DNA of 64,000 nt from DASSUW01 sp963792385 (GTDB lineage: Bacteria; Actinomycetota; Thermoleophilia; Solirubrobacterales; Solirubrobacteraceae): assembly GCA_963792385.1 (NCBI GenBank), contig CAWBVZ010000007.1:1302001-1366000 (forward strand), written 5' to 3'. A model generated the notes under the pieces. The model was not told the origin of the DNA. It did no database searches and worked only from the letters and a program-made list of their open reading frames with translations. The stretch's first letter is position 1; every line of letters begins with the position of its first letter. Positions 43,780-52,581 of this stretch are shown piece after piece. A program made the position numbers and the translations under genes.

Positions 43780-45183
43780 CTACGTGATCGCCACGGGGTC
43801 GACCATCGAGCCGGTCGCGCCGCGGATCGCGAGCGGCAGCGCCACGAACAGGAACTCGCGGATGCCCGCGCGCGCAAGCTCCTCGAGATCGAGGCTCTCG
43901 AGGATGTAGATCCCGCGCTCGATCAGCAGCAGCGTGTGCACCGGCTGCGGGTTGGCGGGACTGCCGCGGTCGGGCGCCGGCTGGACCTCGTAGGTCTCGG
44001 TGTCCGAGCCGGTCGCGACGACCCCGCGATCGGCCAGCAGCTGCGCTGCCGACAGATCAGGGCCGGCGCCGCGGTGGGCGGCGAGCGCGTCGGGATCGGG
44101 CCAGTGGGCGAGGTAGCCGGTGCGCACGAGCGCCACGTCGCCCGCGCCGGCGGCGACGCCGTGCTCGCGCTCGATCGCCTCGAGCTCGCCCGCCCCGATC
44201 GGCTCACCGGCGGGGAGCGACTCGACGCCGCGGTGGCCGGGGACGTCGTAGAGCACGCCGCGCCGCCACAGCGGCAGGATCTCGGTCGCGTCGCCGCGCA
44301 GCGGGCCGAAGTCGCCGAGGTCGGTGCGCGCCGAGCCGCCGTGCCAGCGGTCGTCGTCGCCGATCGTCATGTGCGCGTGGGCGTCGATGTGAGCGCCGGT
44401 GTGCGTCGTGCCCATCACGAGCTCGCTCATGTAGCCAAGGCAGGCGTCGTTCGGCGGCCCCCAGGGCTGGTCTCCGGCCGCGCGGATCCCCTGCGGCGTC
44501 CGGTAGGAGACGACCTCGAAGGTCGGGTGGCCGGGGAACAGCGGCATCTTCGGGAAGCGGTCGCGCGCGAGCCGGTACATGCGCCCGCTCTGGATCATTC
44601 CCGCCAGCGCGATCACCTCGCTGGGCTGGTTGGCCGCCCGCACGCGTGACAGCGCGGGGCCGAGCAGCGCGTCGGCGAGCTCGCGCGCACGTGGGAGATC
44701 AGGGCTGATGCGTCCCGCCATCTGGCGCAGCTTGCCCTCGGCGCGGTCGCGCGGGGCGCGGCCGCTCTGCACCCACTCGACGATCACCGGGGCCATCGTC
44801 TCCAGGAACGACACGGAGTCGGCGGCCTGCAGCAGGTCGGCCTCCGGCCAGCCGCCGTCCTCGTGGACGCGCACGAGGTCCGCGACCGCTTGTGCGAGCT
44901 CCTGATCGGCGCCGCGGTCGCGCAGGCCCGGCGCGACGAGGTCGGCGCAGCGATCCTGGTGCCAGCGGTTGTACTCCTCCGAGTCCCAGTCGCGCGCGGA
45001 GTCCCAGCCGGGCACGGCGTCCGGGTACGCGCGCTCGATGTCGTGCGTGGCGGCCGCGATCTGCAGCGCCTCGCTCGCGCCCGGGTCGAGGACCAGCAGC
45101 CAGTCGAGCGTGCGCTCGAGGTGGCGGGCGTGCGGGTGCACCTCAGCGACCCACTCCTGCGCGCGGTCGAGCAGCTCGCTCAC
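43780..45183 (-). CDS. HD-domain/cyclase fusion protein
   Basis: 467 residues in two parts. Residues 1-190 look like an HD-type metal hydrolase: H21 in HARHLERT, H47-D48 in AAATHDIERAYP, then VRVHEDGG and LQAADSVSF. Residues about 200-467 are a cyclase/kynurenine-formamidase domain with the metal signature HTGAHIDAHAHM near residue 260. The GTG at 45183 overlaps the stop of the ATP-grasp gene. The cyclase domain would hydrolyse a cyclic amide, lactone or enol. I know no characterised protein with this fusion. Confidence 0.8.
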   Translation of the reverse strand: MSELLDRAQEWVAEVHPHARHLERTLDWLLVLDPGASEALQIAAATHDIERAYPDAVPGWDSARDWDSEEYNRWHQDRCADLVAPGLRDRGADQELAQAVADLVRVHEDGGWPEADLLQAADSVSFLETMAPVIVEWVQSGRAPRDRAEGKLRQMAGRISPDLPRARELADALLGPALSRVRAANQPSEVIALAGMIQSGRMYRLARDRFPKMPLFPGHPTFEVVSYRTPQGIRAAGDQPWGPPNDACLGYMSELVMGTTHTGAHIDAHAHMTIGDDDRWHGGSARTDLGDFGPLRGDATEILPLWRRGVLYDVPGHRGVESLPAGEPIGAGELEAIEREHGVAAGAGDVALVRTGYLAHWPDPDALAAHRGAGPDLSAAQLLADRGVVATGSDTETYEVQPAPDRGSPANPQPVHTLLLIERGIYILESLDLEELARAGIREFLFVALPLAIRGATGSMVDPVAIT

Positions 45184-46052
45184 GTGGTGACCGGCCGCGC
45201 CTGGAGCACGAAGATCTCTCCGCCTTCGAGCGCCCACTCGATGTCCTGCGGGCCGCCGAGCCTCTGCTCGAGGTCGTCGCCGATCCGGGCGAGCGCGCGC
45301 AGCTGGTCCTCCGAGAGCTTCTGTTCGCCGCCCTCCGCGCCGAGCTCGCGCTCCTCGGTACCGCCGTCCTCGACCGGGACGATCGCGATCGGCTGCTGAG
45401 CGATCCGCGCTTTCTTGATCGTGCCGTCGCGCTTGAGTACGTAGTGGTCGGGCGTCACCTGGCCGGACACCGCCGCCTCGCCGAGCCCGAGCACGGCCTC
45501 GACCACCATCCGGTCGCGCCGCCGCTGCACGGGGTCGCACGTGAACAGCACCCCGGCGACCTCCGAGCGCACCATCCGCTGCACGACGACGGCCATCCCG
45601 AGGTCCTCCAGCGAGCCCTTCTTCTGGCGGTAGAAGATCGCCCGCTCGGAGAAGAACGACGCCCAGCAGTCACGGACGCGATCGACCACCGCCTGACCGC
45701 CGCGGACGTGCAGGTAGGTCTCCTGCTGACCGGCGTACGAGGCGGTATCTGAGTCCTCGGCGCAGGCGCTGCTGCGCACCGCGACCGGCGGGTCATCTCC
45801 CAGCGCCGCGTACATCTCGGCGACCGCGCCCGGGACCTCGGCGGCGGCGACGATCGCCTGGGCGCGCTCGTGATCCGGCAGCGCCTCGCGCAACGCCGCG
45901 CCGCCGTCGGGCAGCGCAGCCGCGAGGCACTCGGCCGGCACGACGAAGCCGGGCGGCACCGGCAGCCCGAGCGCGCTCATCCGCGCGAGCGAGGCGCCCT
46001 TGCCGCCTGCGCGCGCGACCTCGCAGCACGCGTCGTCGCCGAAGTCGAGCAT
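45180..46052 (-). CDS. ATP-grasp half of a split PEP-synthase-like dikinase
   Basis: 290 residues, the complete N-terminal nucleotide-binding domain of PEP synthase/rifampin-phosphotransferase-type enzymes and nothing else. Motifs: GGKGASLARMSALGLPVPPGF, AVRSSACAEDSDTASYAGQQETYL (partial), SERAIFYRQKKG, AVVVQRMVRSEVAGVLFTCDPV and the end DIEWALEGGEIFVLQARPVT. It would pyrophosphorylate the catalytic His of a partner. The partner domain is encoded at 53379-55106. The arrangement matches the ATP-binding subunit of phenylphosphate synthase. Coupled to both neighbours by overlaps. Confidence 0.85.
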   Translation of the reverse strand: MLDFGDDACCEVARAGGKGASLARMSALGLPVPPGFVVPAECLAAALPDGGAALREALPDHERAQAIVAAAEVPGAVAEMYAALGDDPPVAVRSSACAEDSDTASYAGQQETYLHVRGGQAVVDRVRDCWASFFSERAIFYRQKKGSLEDLGMAVVVQRMVRSEVAGVLFTCDPVQRRRDRMVVEAVLGLGEAAVSGQVTPDHYVLKRDGTIKKARIAQQPIAIVPVEDGGTEERELGAEGGEQKLSEDQLRALARIGDDLEQRLGGPQDIEWALEGGEIFVLQARPVTT

Positions 46053-46771
46053 CAGTCCTCCACGATCGCCACCGCGCGCACCGGCGCGGCGGTCGTCCCG
46101 ACCCACTTGGCGGGCAGCACGGACAGCTGGAAGCCGTGCGGGCGGCCGATCTGCTCGAGGTTCATCAGGTTCTCGAGGTGCCAGTACTCCTCGTCCCACA
46201 TCACCCGGTGGGCCTCCCAGAACTTCTTCTTCTCGAACATCGCCCACACCGGCGGGTCGAACGTGATCGCGTCGCAGCCCATCATCCGCACGCCGCGCTC
46301 GATCAGCCAGCGCGTGGCCTCGGCGCTCATGCCCGGATGGTCGGTGCGGTAGCGCTCCTCGGTGTTGTACGCGCCGGCCCCGGTGTGGATGAGCACGATG
46401 TCGCGCTCCTTCACCGTGTACTCGATCTTCTCCAGCGCCGCCTCGACGTCGGCCGCGCTGATGATGTCGCCGGGCGCGCGGTCGGTGAAGTCGAGCAGCA
46501 CGCCGTCGGACATGCACCACTCGAGCGGGATCGTGTCCGCCCCGCCCGCGGTCGGCACGATGTGCTTGCGCGCGTCGCAGTGCGTGCCCACGTGGTCGTT
46601 GACCACGACGAGGTAGCTGGCGGTGAGCGAGTCCACGCCGTACTCGGCGGCGCCGATCCGCTCGGCGAACTCGGTGTGGCTCTCGTACACGCAGAGCGCC
46701 GGCGGTGGCACGCGCGGGAAGGTCAGCATCTCGGCGTGCACGGGCATCGAGAGGTCGATGATGCGTCTCAA
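46052..46771 (-). CDS. Cyclase/kynurenine formamidase family protein
   Basis: 239 residues of the cyclase family (PF04199). The metal motif reads VNDHVGTHCDARKHIV near residue 58, where the family has HxGTHxDxPxH; a Lys-His replaces Pro-x-x-His spacing but the His is present. VLIHTGAGAYNTEERYRTDHPGM is the second conserved block. It is a probable metal-dependent amidase or lactonase. This is the second cyclase domain of the operon, suggesting two successive ring-opening or hydrolysis steps. Overlaps: ATGA with the GntR stop and TGATG with the ATP-grasp gene. Confidence 0.85.
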   Translation of the reverse strand: MRRIIDLSMPVHAEMLTFPRVPPPALCVYESHTEFAERIGAAEYGVDSLTASYLVVVNDHVGTHCDARKHIVPTAGGADTIPLEWCMSDGVLLDFTDRAPGDIISAADVEAALEKIEYTVKERDIVLIHTGAGAYNTEERYRTDHPGMSAEATRWLIERGVRMMGCDAITFDPPVWAMFEKKKFWEAHRVMWDEEYWHLENLMNLEQIGRPHGFQLSVLPAKWVGTTAAPVRAVAIVED

Positions 46772-47427
46772 GCGAGCTCCTTCTTCATCGGCCGCAGGAG
46801 GTCGGCGGCGTCCATCAGGTGTGAGTACATGGCGTCGGCGGCGGCGTCCGCGTCACGCGCGCGCAGCGCCTCGAGGATGGGGACGTGGCGCTCGGACAGC
46901 GCCAGCAGGTCCAGGCCCGGCTGCGAGACCGAGATGTAGGTGCGCGAGAACGGCTCCAGGAACGACCACTGGCGCGCGAGCGTCGCGTTGCCCGCGGCGC
47001 GCACGATCGTGGCGTGGAACGAGGCGTTCGCCTGCGACTGGCCGTGCGCATCGTCGCGACGGGCGGCAGCGCGCATCGTGTCCAGCAGCTCGGCGAGCTG
47101 CAGCAGCTCGGGCTCCGTGATCCGGTCGGCCGCGAGCCGCGCGGCGAGTGCCTCGAGCGCCGCGCGCACGGGAAACGCCTCGAGCAGCTCGTCGGCCGAG
47201 AACGCGCGCACCGAGCAGCCCCGGAACGGCTCGTGGACGATGCAGCCGAGCTGCTCGAGGTCGCGCAGCGCCTCGCGCACGGGCGCCTGCGAGACGCCCA
47301 GCTCGTGCGCGATCCGGGTCTCCACGATGCGGGCGCCCGACGGGTATTCGCCGTCGAGGATCCGCTGCAGGATCACGTCCTTGATCTGCTCGCGGAGATT
47401 CGAGCGGATGAACGGCGCCTCCGTCAC
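46768..47427 (-). CDS. GntR-family regulator, FCD (FadR) subfamily
   Basis: 219 residues: winged HTH (VETRIAHELGVSQAPVREALRDLEQLGCI, partial) and an all-helical FCD ligand domain with metal-type His residues (FHATIVRAAG, RHVPILEALRARD, SHLMDAADLL). FCD regulators sense organic-acid intermediates. It is the second gene of the operon and so autoregulated; the palindromes at 48233 and 55145 are its likely binding sites. GTG at 47427 overlaps the SDR stop by 4 bp. Confidence 0.9.
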   Translation of the reverse strand: MTEAPFIRSNLREQIKDVILQRILDGEYPSGARIVETRIAHELGVSQAPVREALRDLEQLGCIVHEPFRGCSVRAFSADELLEAFPVRAALEALAARLAADRITEPELLQLAELLDTMRAAARRDDAHGQSQANASFHATIVRAAGNATLARQWSFLEPFSRTYISVSQPGLDLLALSERHVPILEALRARDADAAADAMYSHLMDAADLLRPMKKELA

Positions 47428-48221
47428 TGGCACGCGGTGAGGCCCCCGTCGAGGGTGAGCACCTGGCCGGTGATGAACGCCGACGCGTCGCTGGTGAGCA
47501 GGAGCACGGCGCCGACGACGTCGTCGGTCTCGGCGATCCGGCCGAGCGGGATCCGCTTGTACAGGCCCTCGCGGAACTCGTCGTCGGCGAGCAGGTCCTC
47601 GACCTGCGGCGTGCGCACGAAGGTCGGCGAGATCGCGTTCACCGTGATGTCGTGCTTGGCCCACTCGGTCGCCTGCTGCCGCGTCAGCGCGTCGAGCGCG
47701 CCCTTGGCGGCGACGTACGCGGAGAAGCCGTTGTCGATCCCCAGCTGACCCCGCACCGACGACAGGTGCAGCACGCGCCCGCCGTTGCCGCCGGCGATCA
47801 TCGCGCGCACGGCGGCCTGGGTCGGCAGCAGCGCCGAGCGCAGGTTGAGGTCGAGCATCCGGTCCCACTCGCTCTCCGGGTACTCCTCGGCCGGGTACAG
47901 CGCCCCGCCGGCGCCGCCGCCGACGGCGTTGACGATCACGTCGACGCGCCCGAATGCCTGCATCGCAGCATCGATCGCGCGGTCGGCGTCGGCCTTGATG
48001 GTGACGTCGGCGGACACCGCGATGCCGTCGCCGCCGGCGTCGTCGAGCGCCTGCGAGGCCCGGTCGGCGTCGCGGCCGATCACCACCAGCCGCGCTCCGA
48101 CGCCGCCGAGCGCCGCGCACAGCCGGGCGCCGATGCCGCCGGAGCCGCCCGACACGATGGCCACGCGGCCGTCGAGGCGGAACCGCGCCAGCTCGCCGAG
48201 CGCCTGCTGGATACTGCTCAT
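47424..48221 (-). CDS. Short-chain dehydrogenase/reductase
   Basis: 265 residues. The NAD(P) motif VAIVSGGSGGIGARL (GxxxGIG), NAVGGG in place of NNAG, catalytic Ser in HLSSVRGQLG, and YVAAKGALDAL (YxxxK) are all present, as is the family C-terminus TGQVLTLDGG. It oxidises or reduces a hydroxy/keto intermediate. Start at 48221 follows a strong GGGAGGAG ribosome site. First gene of unit B, with a palindromic operator 12-30 bp before the start codon. Confidence 0.93.
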   Translation of the reverse strand: MSSIQQALGELARFRLDGRVAIVSGGSGGIGARLCAALGGVGARLVVIGRDADRASQALDDAGGDGIAVSADVTIKADADRAIDAAMQAFGRVDVIVNAVGGGAGGALYPAEEYPESEWDRMLDLNLRSALLPTQAAVRAMIAGGNGGRVLHLSSVRGQLGIDNGFSAYVAAKGALDALTRQQATEWAKHDITVNAISPTFVRTPQVEDLLADDEFREGLYKRIPLGRIAETDDVVGAVLLLTSDASAFITGQVLTLDGGLTACQ

Positions 48222-48232
48222 GCTCCTCCCGC

Positions 48233-48251
48233 TTGATCGATCATCGATGAA
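48233..48251. promoter_or_regulatory. Palindromic operator candidate, unit B
   Basis: TTGATCGAT-C-ATCGATGAA is a 19-bp palindrome with 8 of 9 pairs matched. It lies 12-30 bp upstream of the SDR start. A close copy (15 of 17 core bases identical) precedes unit A at 55145-55163. The likely binder is the GntR/FCD regulator encoded in unit B. Confidence 0.62.
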
Positions 48252-48274
48252 ACTACTACTCGGTTCGGGCGCGG

Positions 48275-48997
48275 TCAACGGCGCCTCCTCATGAGCTTCA
48301 CGACCACGACGAGCCCTACGAGGCCGGCGATGACCGGCCCGATCCGCTTGAGCACGGCGTCACGGCTCGCCTCGCCGAGGTCGAGCACATCCTCGGTGCG
48401 GCGCGCAGCCGCCCGCGGCGGCGCGGCGGCGGCCTCAGCGGAGTCGCCGGCCGGACCCGGAGGCGGCGTCGCGGCAGGGCTCCGCGGCCCGGTCGCGCCC
48501 GCGCCGTCCTCCGCGGCCGCCTCGGAAGCGGGCTCGGGAGCGGCTGCGGGCTCCGTTTCTGCGATCTCCTCGGCCAGACAGTCGGCGAAGCGGCCCATCA
48601 GCTTCGCGCTCACGTCCTGCATCACGCCGCGCCCGAATTGGGCCGCAGGGCCGGTGACGCGCATGTCGGTCTCGACTTGCACGCGCGTCCCGCCCTCGAC
48701 CTCCGACATCGTCGACGTGATCGTGGCGGCGGCGGTGCCCTGCCCGCGGCTGTCGCGCGCCTGCGCGCGCATCACCGCGCGGTGGGCCTGCTCGTCGGCC
48801 TCCTCGATCTTGACCGTGCCCTTGTAACGGGCGGTGATCGGGCCGATCTTGACCGTCATCGTGCCCGTGTGCTCGTCGCCGTCCGATCCCTCCATCGCGG
48901 CGCCGGGCAGGCACGGCGCGACGCGATCGAGGTCAAGCAGCACTGCCCATGCGCGGTCGATCGGCGCGGGCACCGTGAACTCGTTCTCGAGCTTCAT
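48275..48997 (-). CDS. CoxG-like SRPBCC protein with C-terminal membrane anchor
   Basis: 240 residues. The first 145 are a CoxG/SRPBCC domain (ENEFTVPAPIDRAWAVLLDLDRVAPCLPGA, partial; QFGRGVMQDVSAKLMGRF). A 60-residue Ala/Pro/Glu linker follows, then a C-terminal span (VIAGLVGLVVVVKLM) ending RRRR. CoxG-type proteins recruit molybdenum CO-dehydrogenase-like enzymes to the membrane, which fits the Mo hydroxylase genes directly upstream. It would tether that enzyme near the respiratory chain. Last gene of unit A; its ATG overlaps the ABM stop by 4 bp. Confidence 0.87.
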   Translation of the reverse strand: MKLENEFTVPAPIDRAWAVLLDLDRVAPCLPGAAMEGSDGDEHTGTMTVKIGPITARYKGTVKIEEADEQAHRAVMRAQARDSRGQGTAAATITSTMSEVEGGTRVQVETDMRVTGPAAQFGRGVMQDVSAKLMGRFADCLAEEIAETEPAAAPEPASEAAAEDGAGATGPRSPAATPPPGPAGDSAEAAAAPPRAAARRTEDVLDLGEASRDAVLKRIGPVIAGLVGLVVVVKLMRRRR

Positions 48998-49284
48998 GAC
49001 AGCGTCTCGTAGAACTCGCGCTCGCGCGCCTCGAGGTTCGGGATCGCCTCGTTCTTCACCAGCCGCGTGAAGTGCTCGGAGGCCATGTGCGCCTCGTAGC
49101 CGGCCTCGTCGTCGTACTGCTCGTAGAGATAGAACAGGCGCGGGTTGTCGGGCGTGCGGTGTGCCTGGTAGAAGCGGTTCGCCGGCTCGGCGCGCGACGG
49201 TTCTGTCATCTCGTCGCAGATGCGCGCGATCCGGTCCTCCTCCCCGTCATTGGCGGTCCACTTGGCGACGACGACATAGGCCAT
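48994..49284 (-). CDS. ABM-domain (antibiotic biosynthesis monooxygenase-like) protein
   Basis: 96 residues, a dimeric ferredoxin-like fold of the ABM family: AYVVVAKWTANDGEEDRIARI, FYQAHRTPDNPRLFYLYEQYDDEAGYEAHMASEHF (partial). Such small proteins include quinol monooxygenases (YgiN) and isomerases. In this context it may oxidise a hydroquinone-like intermediate (inference). It sits between the FAH gene and the CoxG gene with a 1-bp gap and a 4-bp overlap. Confidence 0.85.
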   Translation of the reverse strand: MAYVVVAKWTANDGEEDRIARICDEMTEPSRAEPANRFYQAHRTPDNPRLFYLYEQYDDEAGYEAHMASEHFTRLVKNEAIPNLEAREREFYETLS

Positions 49285-49285
49285 T

Positions 49286-50128
49286 TCACACAGCTCCCTT
49301 GTCCGAGATTCGATTGCGCAGCACGCCGATCCCCTCGATCTCCAGCTCGACGACGTCGCCCGGGGCGAGCCAGCGGTCGAGCTCCAGTCCGGAGCCGCCG
49401 CCGGCGGTGCCCGAGCCGAAGACCTCGCCCGGATACAGCGTCTGCGAACGCGAGGTGTAGGCGATCATGTCCGCGAAGGTGTGATGCATGTGGGCGGACG
49501 TATCCTCGCCCCAAAGCTCGCCGTTCACGCGCACGCGCATGGCGACGTCCGACGCGTCGAGCTCGTCGGCCGTGACGATGCACGGGCCGAGCACGTTCGA
49601 GCCGTCCCAGTCCTTCGCCTTGCCCGGGCCCATGCCGATCGGCAGCTCGCGGGTCTGCACGTCGCGCGCCGACATGTCGTTCCAGATCGTGTAGCCGAAG
49701 ATGCAGCCGGCGGCGTCCTCGGGCGCGACGTCGCGCACCTCGCGCCCGATCACCGCGGCCAGCTCGAGCTCGTGGTCGAGCTTGTCCGTCCACGCCGGCC
49801 ACGGGATGTCGGCGTCAGGGCCGATCACCGTGTCCGGCATGCCCTTGTAGTACGCGGGCACCTCGTACCACTCGTCGGGGATCGGCCGGCCGAGGCGGGA
49901 GAGGGCGTTCTTCATGTGGCCCTCGAAGGCCAGGAAGTCGCGTAGCGAGCGCGGGCGCAGCGGCGCGAGCAGCCGGGCGCCCTGGACCGGGACGGTGGTG
50001 CTCTCGGGCGCTCCGGCGACGATGTAGTCGATCATGTCGCCGCCGAAGGCGAGGTCGACAATCGAGTCCTCCCCGGCCAGGGCGCCGACGCGCGGGCCGG
50101 CGCCGGCGTCGTAGGTCACGAGCCGCAT
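49286..50128 (-). CDS. Fumarylacetoacetate hydrolase-family protein
   Basis: 280 residues of the FAH fold. Metal ligands are in DHELELAAVIGREVRD and the motif GYTIWNDMSARDVQTRE is diagnostic; the C-terminal GSGTAGGGSGLELDRWLAPGD VELEIEG pattern closes the active site. Members hydrolyse or decarboxylate beta-diketo or 2-hydroxy-dienoate products of ring cleavage, which fits a catabolic operon. ATG at 50128 overlaps the CoxS-like gene end by 13 bp. Confidence 0.92.
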   Translation of the reverse strand: MRLVTYDAGAGPRVGALAGEDSIVDLAFGGDMIDYIVAGAPESTTVPVQGARLLAPLRPRSLRDFLAFEGHMKNALSRLGRPIPDEWYEVPAYYKGMPDTVIGPDADIPWPAWTDKLDHELELAAVIGREVRDVAPEDAAGCIFGYTIWNDMSARDVQTRELPIGMGPGKAKDWDGSNVLGPCIVTADELDASDVAMRVRVNGELWGEDTSAHMHHTFADMIAYTSRSQTLYPGEVFGSGTAGGGSGLELDRWLAPGDVVELEIEGIGVLRNRISDKGAV

Positions 50129-50538
50129 CTGCGCACCGCCTCCTCGATCTTCACGTAGCACCCGCAACGGCACAGGTTGCCACCGAGCGCCTCGCGGATC
50201 TCGTCTCCGGGCCGCATCGCCTTCACGGTGAGGACGAAGCCCGGCGTGCACCAGCCGCACTGGAACGCGTGCGCCTCGTTGAAGGCCCGCAACACGGGGT
50301 CGGACTCCTCCAGTCCCTCGACCGTCGTCAGCTCGTGGCCGGCGGCCTGGGCGGCGAGCGTCAGGCAGCCGGAGACGGGCTCGCCGTCGAGCAGCACCGT
50401 GCAGGCGCCGCAGACGCCGATCCCGCACGTCTCGCGCACCGACAGCAGGCCCTCGCGGCGCAGCACCGGCAGCAGCATCTCGTCGGTGCGCGCCTCGAGC
50501 ACCGCGCGCCGCCCGTTGAGGATCAGCTCGACGTTCAT
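50116..50538 (-). CDS. Molybdenum hydroxylase [2Fe-2S] subunit (CoxS-like)
   Basis: 140 residues with two [2Fe-2S] clusters: C38, C43, C46, C58 in the plant-ferredoxin-like N-domain and C94, C97, C123, C125 in the helical C-domain (FQCGWCTPG; NLCRCGCY). It passes electrons from the Mo site to FAD. The ATG overlaps the large-subunit stop by 4 bp. Length and cysteine pattern match xanthine oxidase-family small subunits. Confidence 0.95.
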   Translation of the reverse strand: MNVELILNGRRAVLEARTDEMLLPVLRREGLLSVRETCGIGVCGACTVLLDGEPVSGCLTLAAQAAGHELTTVEGLEESDPVLRAFNEAHAFQCGWCTPGFVLTVKAMRPGDEIREALGGNLCRCGCYVKIEEAVRRCGS

Positions 50539-52580
50539 CGACCGAGCGCCTCCAGTACGCGCTCCGCCGTGATCGGCAGCTCGGTGACGTGGACGCCGAG
50601 CGAGGCGAGCGCGTTGCCGATCGCCGGCGGCACGGGCGGCAATGCGGTCTCCCCCAGCCCGTGCACCTCGGCGCCGTCGCGCTCGATCAGGTCGTGCGTG
50701 AGCCGCGGCATGTCCCCGAACGCGGGCACGTTGTAGTCCGACAGGTTGGCGTTGGCGACCTGGCCGTCGGCGAACTCGATCGCCTCGAACAGTGTGGTGC
50801 CCAGGCCCATGATCATCGAGCCCTCGTTCTGCAGCTCGGCGCCGGGCCGGTTGACGACGCGGCCGGCGTAGACGGAGGCGTGCAGGTGCTCGACGGTCAT
50901 CCGGCCGGTCTCCTCGTCGACCGTCACGTGAGCGGCCGCGGCGCCCTGGTGCCAGTGGGTGGAGGCGATGCCCTGGCCGGTGTCGGGATCCAGGCCGCCC
51001 TCGTTGCGGACCTCGCCGAAGCCATACTCGCCGTCGCGCTCGAGGTCGCGGACCGCCTCCAGCAGCGCGCGGCCCATCATGTGGGTCGAGCGGCTCGACG
51101 TGGTGCGGGTGTCGTACGGCGACGAGTCCGTGTCCGGGTCGGGCACCTCGACCTGGCCGGGCTCGCAGCCCAGCAGCTCGGCGCCCATCAGCTTCAGCGA
51201 GCGGCGGACGCCCTGGCCCATCTCGCAGGACGCGCTGCGGACGATGTAGCCAACGGGCGTGCGCTCGACGCTGATCGCTGCGCGGCTCGGCGTCTGCATC
51301 CCCTTGAGGAGCACGCACAGGCCCTTCCCGCGCGGGTCCGCCTCGTAACCCACGGCGTCGGCCGCCGCCTGCAGGCAGTCCTCGAAGTGCACGTCGTCCA
51401 TCACCTCGCCGGTGGCGAACACGTCGCCGTCGTGCAGGAGGTTCATGCGGCGCAGCTCGAGCGGGCTCATCTCAAGCTCGCCCGCCAGCAGGTCCATCGT
51501 GCGCTCGGACGCCCACACCGACTGCATCGCGCCATAGCCGCGGTAGGCGCCGTTGGACGGCAGGTTCGTGTAGATCGCCAGCGAGTCCACGCGCACGTGT
51601 TCGATCCGGTACGGGCCGACGCCGGCGTAGCCCATCTTCGTCGCGACGCCAGGCCCGCAGTCGGCGTAGCCACCGGTGTCGACCCAGCAGTCGACCTCCT
51701 TGGCGACCAGCGTGCCGTCGCGGCGGGCGCCGATCCGCACGCGCACGACGGCCGGGTGACGGTTGAGCGTGACGAACTCCTCGGCGCGGTCGAGCACGGC
51801 CTTCACCGGCTTGCCGGCCTTGCGCGCGAGGGCCGCGACGAGCGCCTCGAGCCGGACGAACGTCTTCGCCCCGAACGAGCCGCCCATCGGCGGGGCGATC
51901 ACGCGGATCCGCTCTTCGGGCACGTCGAACAGCCCGGCCAGGTCGGCACGCGTGTTGAACGGCGTCTGGGTGCCGCTCCACAAGGTCAGCGCGCCGTCGT
52001 CCCACTCGGCGAGAGCGGCGTGCGGCTCCATCGGGGCGTGCGCGGCGCTCGGCGTGCGGTAGACCTCCTCGACGACGACGTCGGCCTGGGCGAAGCCGGT
52101 CGAGACATCGCCGTGGCGGATCCGGAAGCGGTGGCACACGTTCGTATCGGCGATCGGCCGGACGTCGATCGACACGGCGTCGCGGGCGGACGCGGCGGCC
52201 TGGTCGTGCAGGCGCGGCGCGCCGCGGGCGACTGCCTCGAGCGGGTCGAAGACGGCGGGCAGCTCCTCGTACTCCACCTCGACGAGCTGGGCGGCCGCGT
52301 GGGCCGCCGCGCGCGTGGGCCCCGCGACGGCCGCGACCACGTCGCCGACGTGCCGCGCCCGGTCGGCGAGCACGCGCTGGTCCTTGACCTGGCAGCCATA
52401 GAGGCCGAGGTCGGCGACGTCCTCCGGTGTCAGCGCCACGCAGTCCTCAGGGATCGCCGACGCGTCGACCGACAGCACGCGCGCGTGCGGGTGCGGCGAG
52501 CGCACGAACGCGGCGTGCAGCATGCCCGGCCGCTCGGCGTCGACCGAGTACCGCTGCTCGCCGGTCACGCGCGCGTCCAT
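50535..52580 (-). CDS. Molybdenum hydroxylase large subunit (CoxL/aldehyde oxidase-like)
   Basis: 681 residues of the xanthine oxidase family Mo-cytosine-dinucleotide subunit. Cofactor motifs IRVIAPPMGGSFGAK and GAYRGYGAMQSVWASE are present, and the catalytic Glu is E644 in VHGLGETALPPVPPAIGN. The AYxCSFR (CO dehydrogenase form I) active-site loop is absent; the equivalent region reads NGAYRGYG, so this is not a CO dehydrogenase but a hydroxylase of an aldehyde or ring carbon. It is shorter than CoxL (about 800). Mo-cofactor insertion genes (coxDEF-like) are not in the window. Confidence 0.93.
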   Translation of the reverse strand: MDARVTGEQRYSVDAERPGMLHAAFVRSPHPHARVLSVDASAIPEDCVALTPEDVADLGLYGCQVKDQRVLADRARHVGDVVAAVAGPTRAAAHAAAQLVEVEYEELPAVFDPLEAVARGAPRLHDQAAASARDAVSIDVRPIADTNVCHRFRIRHGDVSTGFAQADVVVEEVYRTPSAAHAPMEPHAALAEWDDGALTLWSGTQTPFNTRADLAGLFDVPEERIRVIAPPMGGSFGAKTFVRLEALVAALARKAGKPVKAVLDRAEEFVTLNRHPAVVRVRIGARRDGTLVAKEVDCWVDTGGYADCGPGVATKMGYAGVGPYRIEHVRVDSLAIYTNLPSNGAYRGYGAMQSVWASERTMDLLAGELEMSPLELRRMNLLHDGDVFATGEVMDDVHFEDCLQAAADAVGYEADPRGKGLCVLLKGMQTPSRAAISVERTPVGYIVRSASCEMGQGVRRSLKLMGAELLGCEPGQVEVPDPDTDSSPYDTRTTSSRSTHMMGRALLEAVRDLERDGEYGFGEVRNEGGLDPDTGQGIASTHWHQGAAAAHVTVDEETGRMTVEHLHASVYAGRVVNRPGAELQNEGSMIMGLGTTLFEAIEFADGQVANANLSDYNVPAFGDMPRLTHDLIERDGAEVHGLGETALPPVPPAIGNALASLGVHVTELPITAERVLEALGR

Positions 52581-52581
52581 C

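Noticed and set aside
50535..52580. Carbon monoxide dehydrogenase (form I)
   Set aside because: The CO-specific active-site loop with Cys is missing and the subunit is about 120 residues short.
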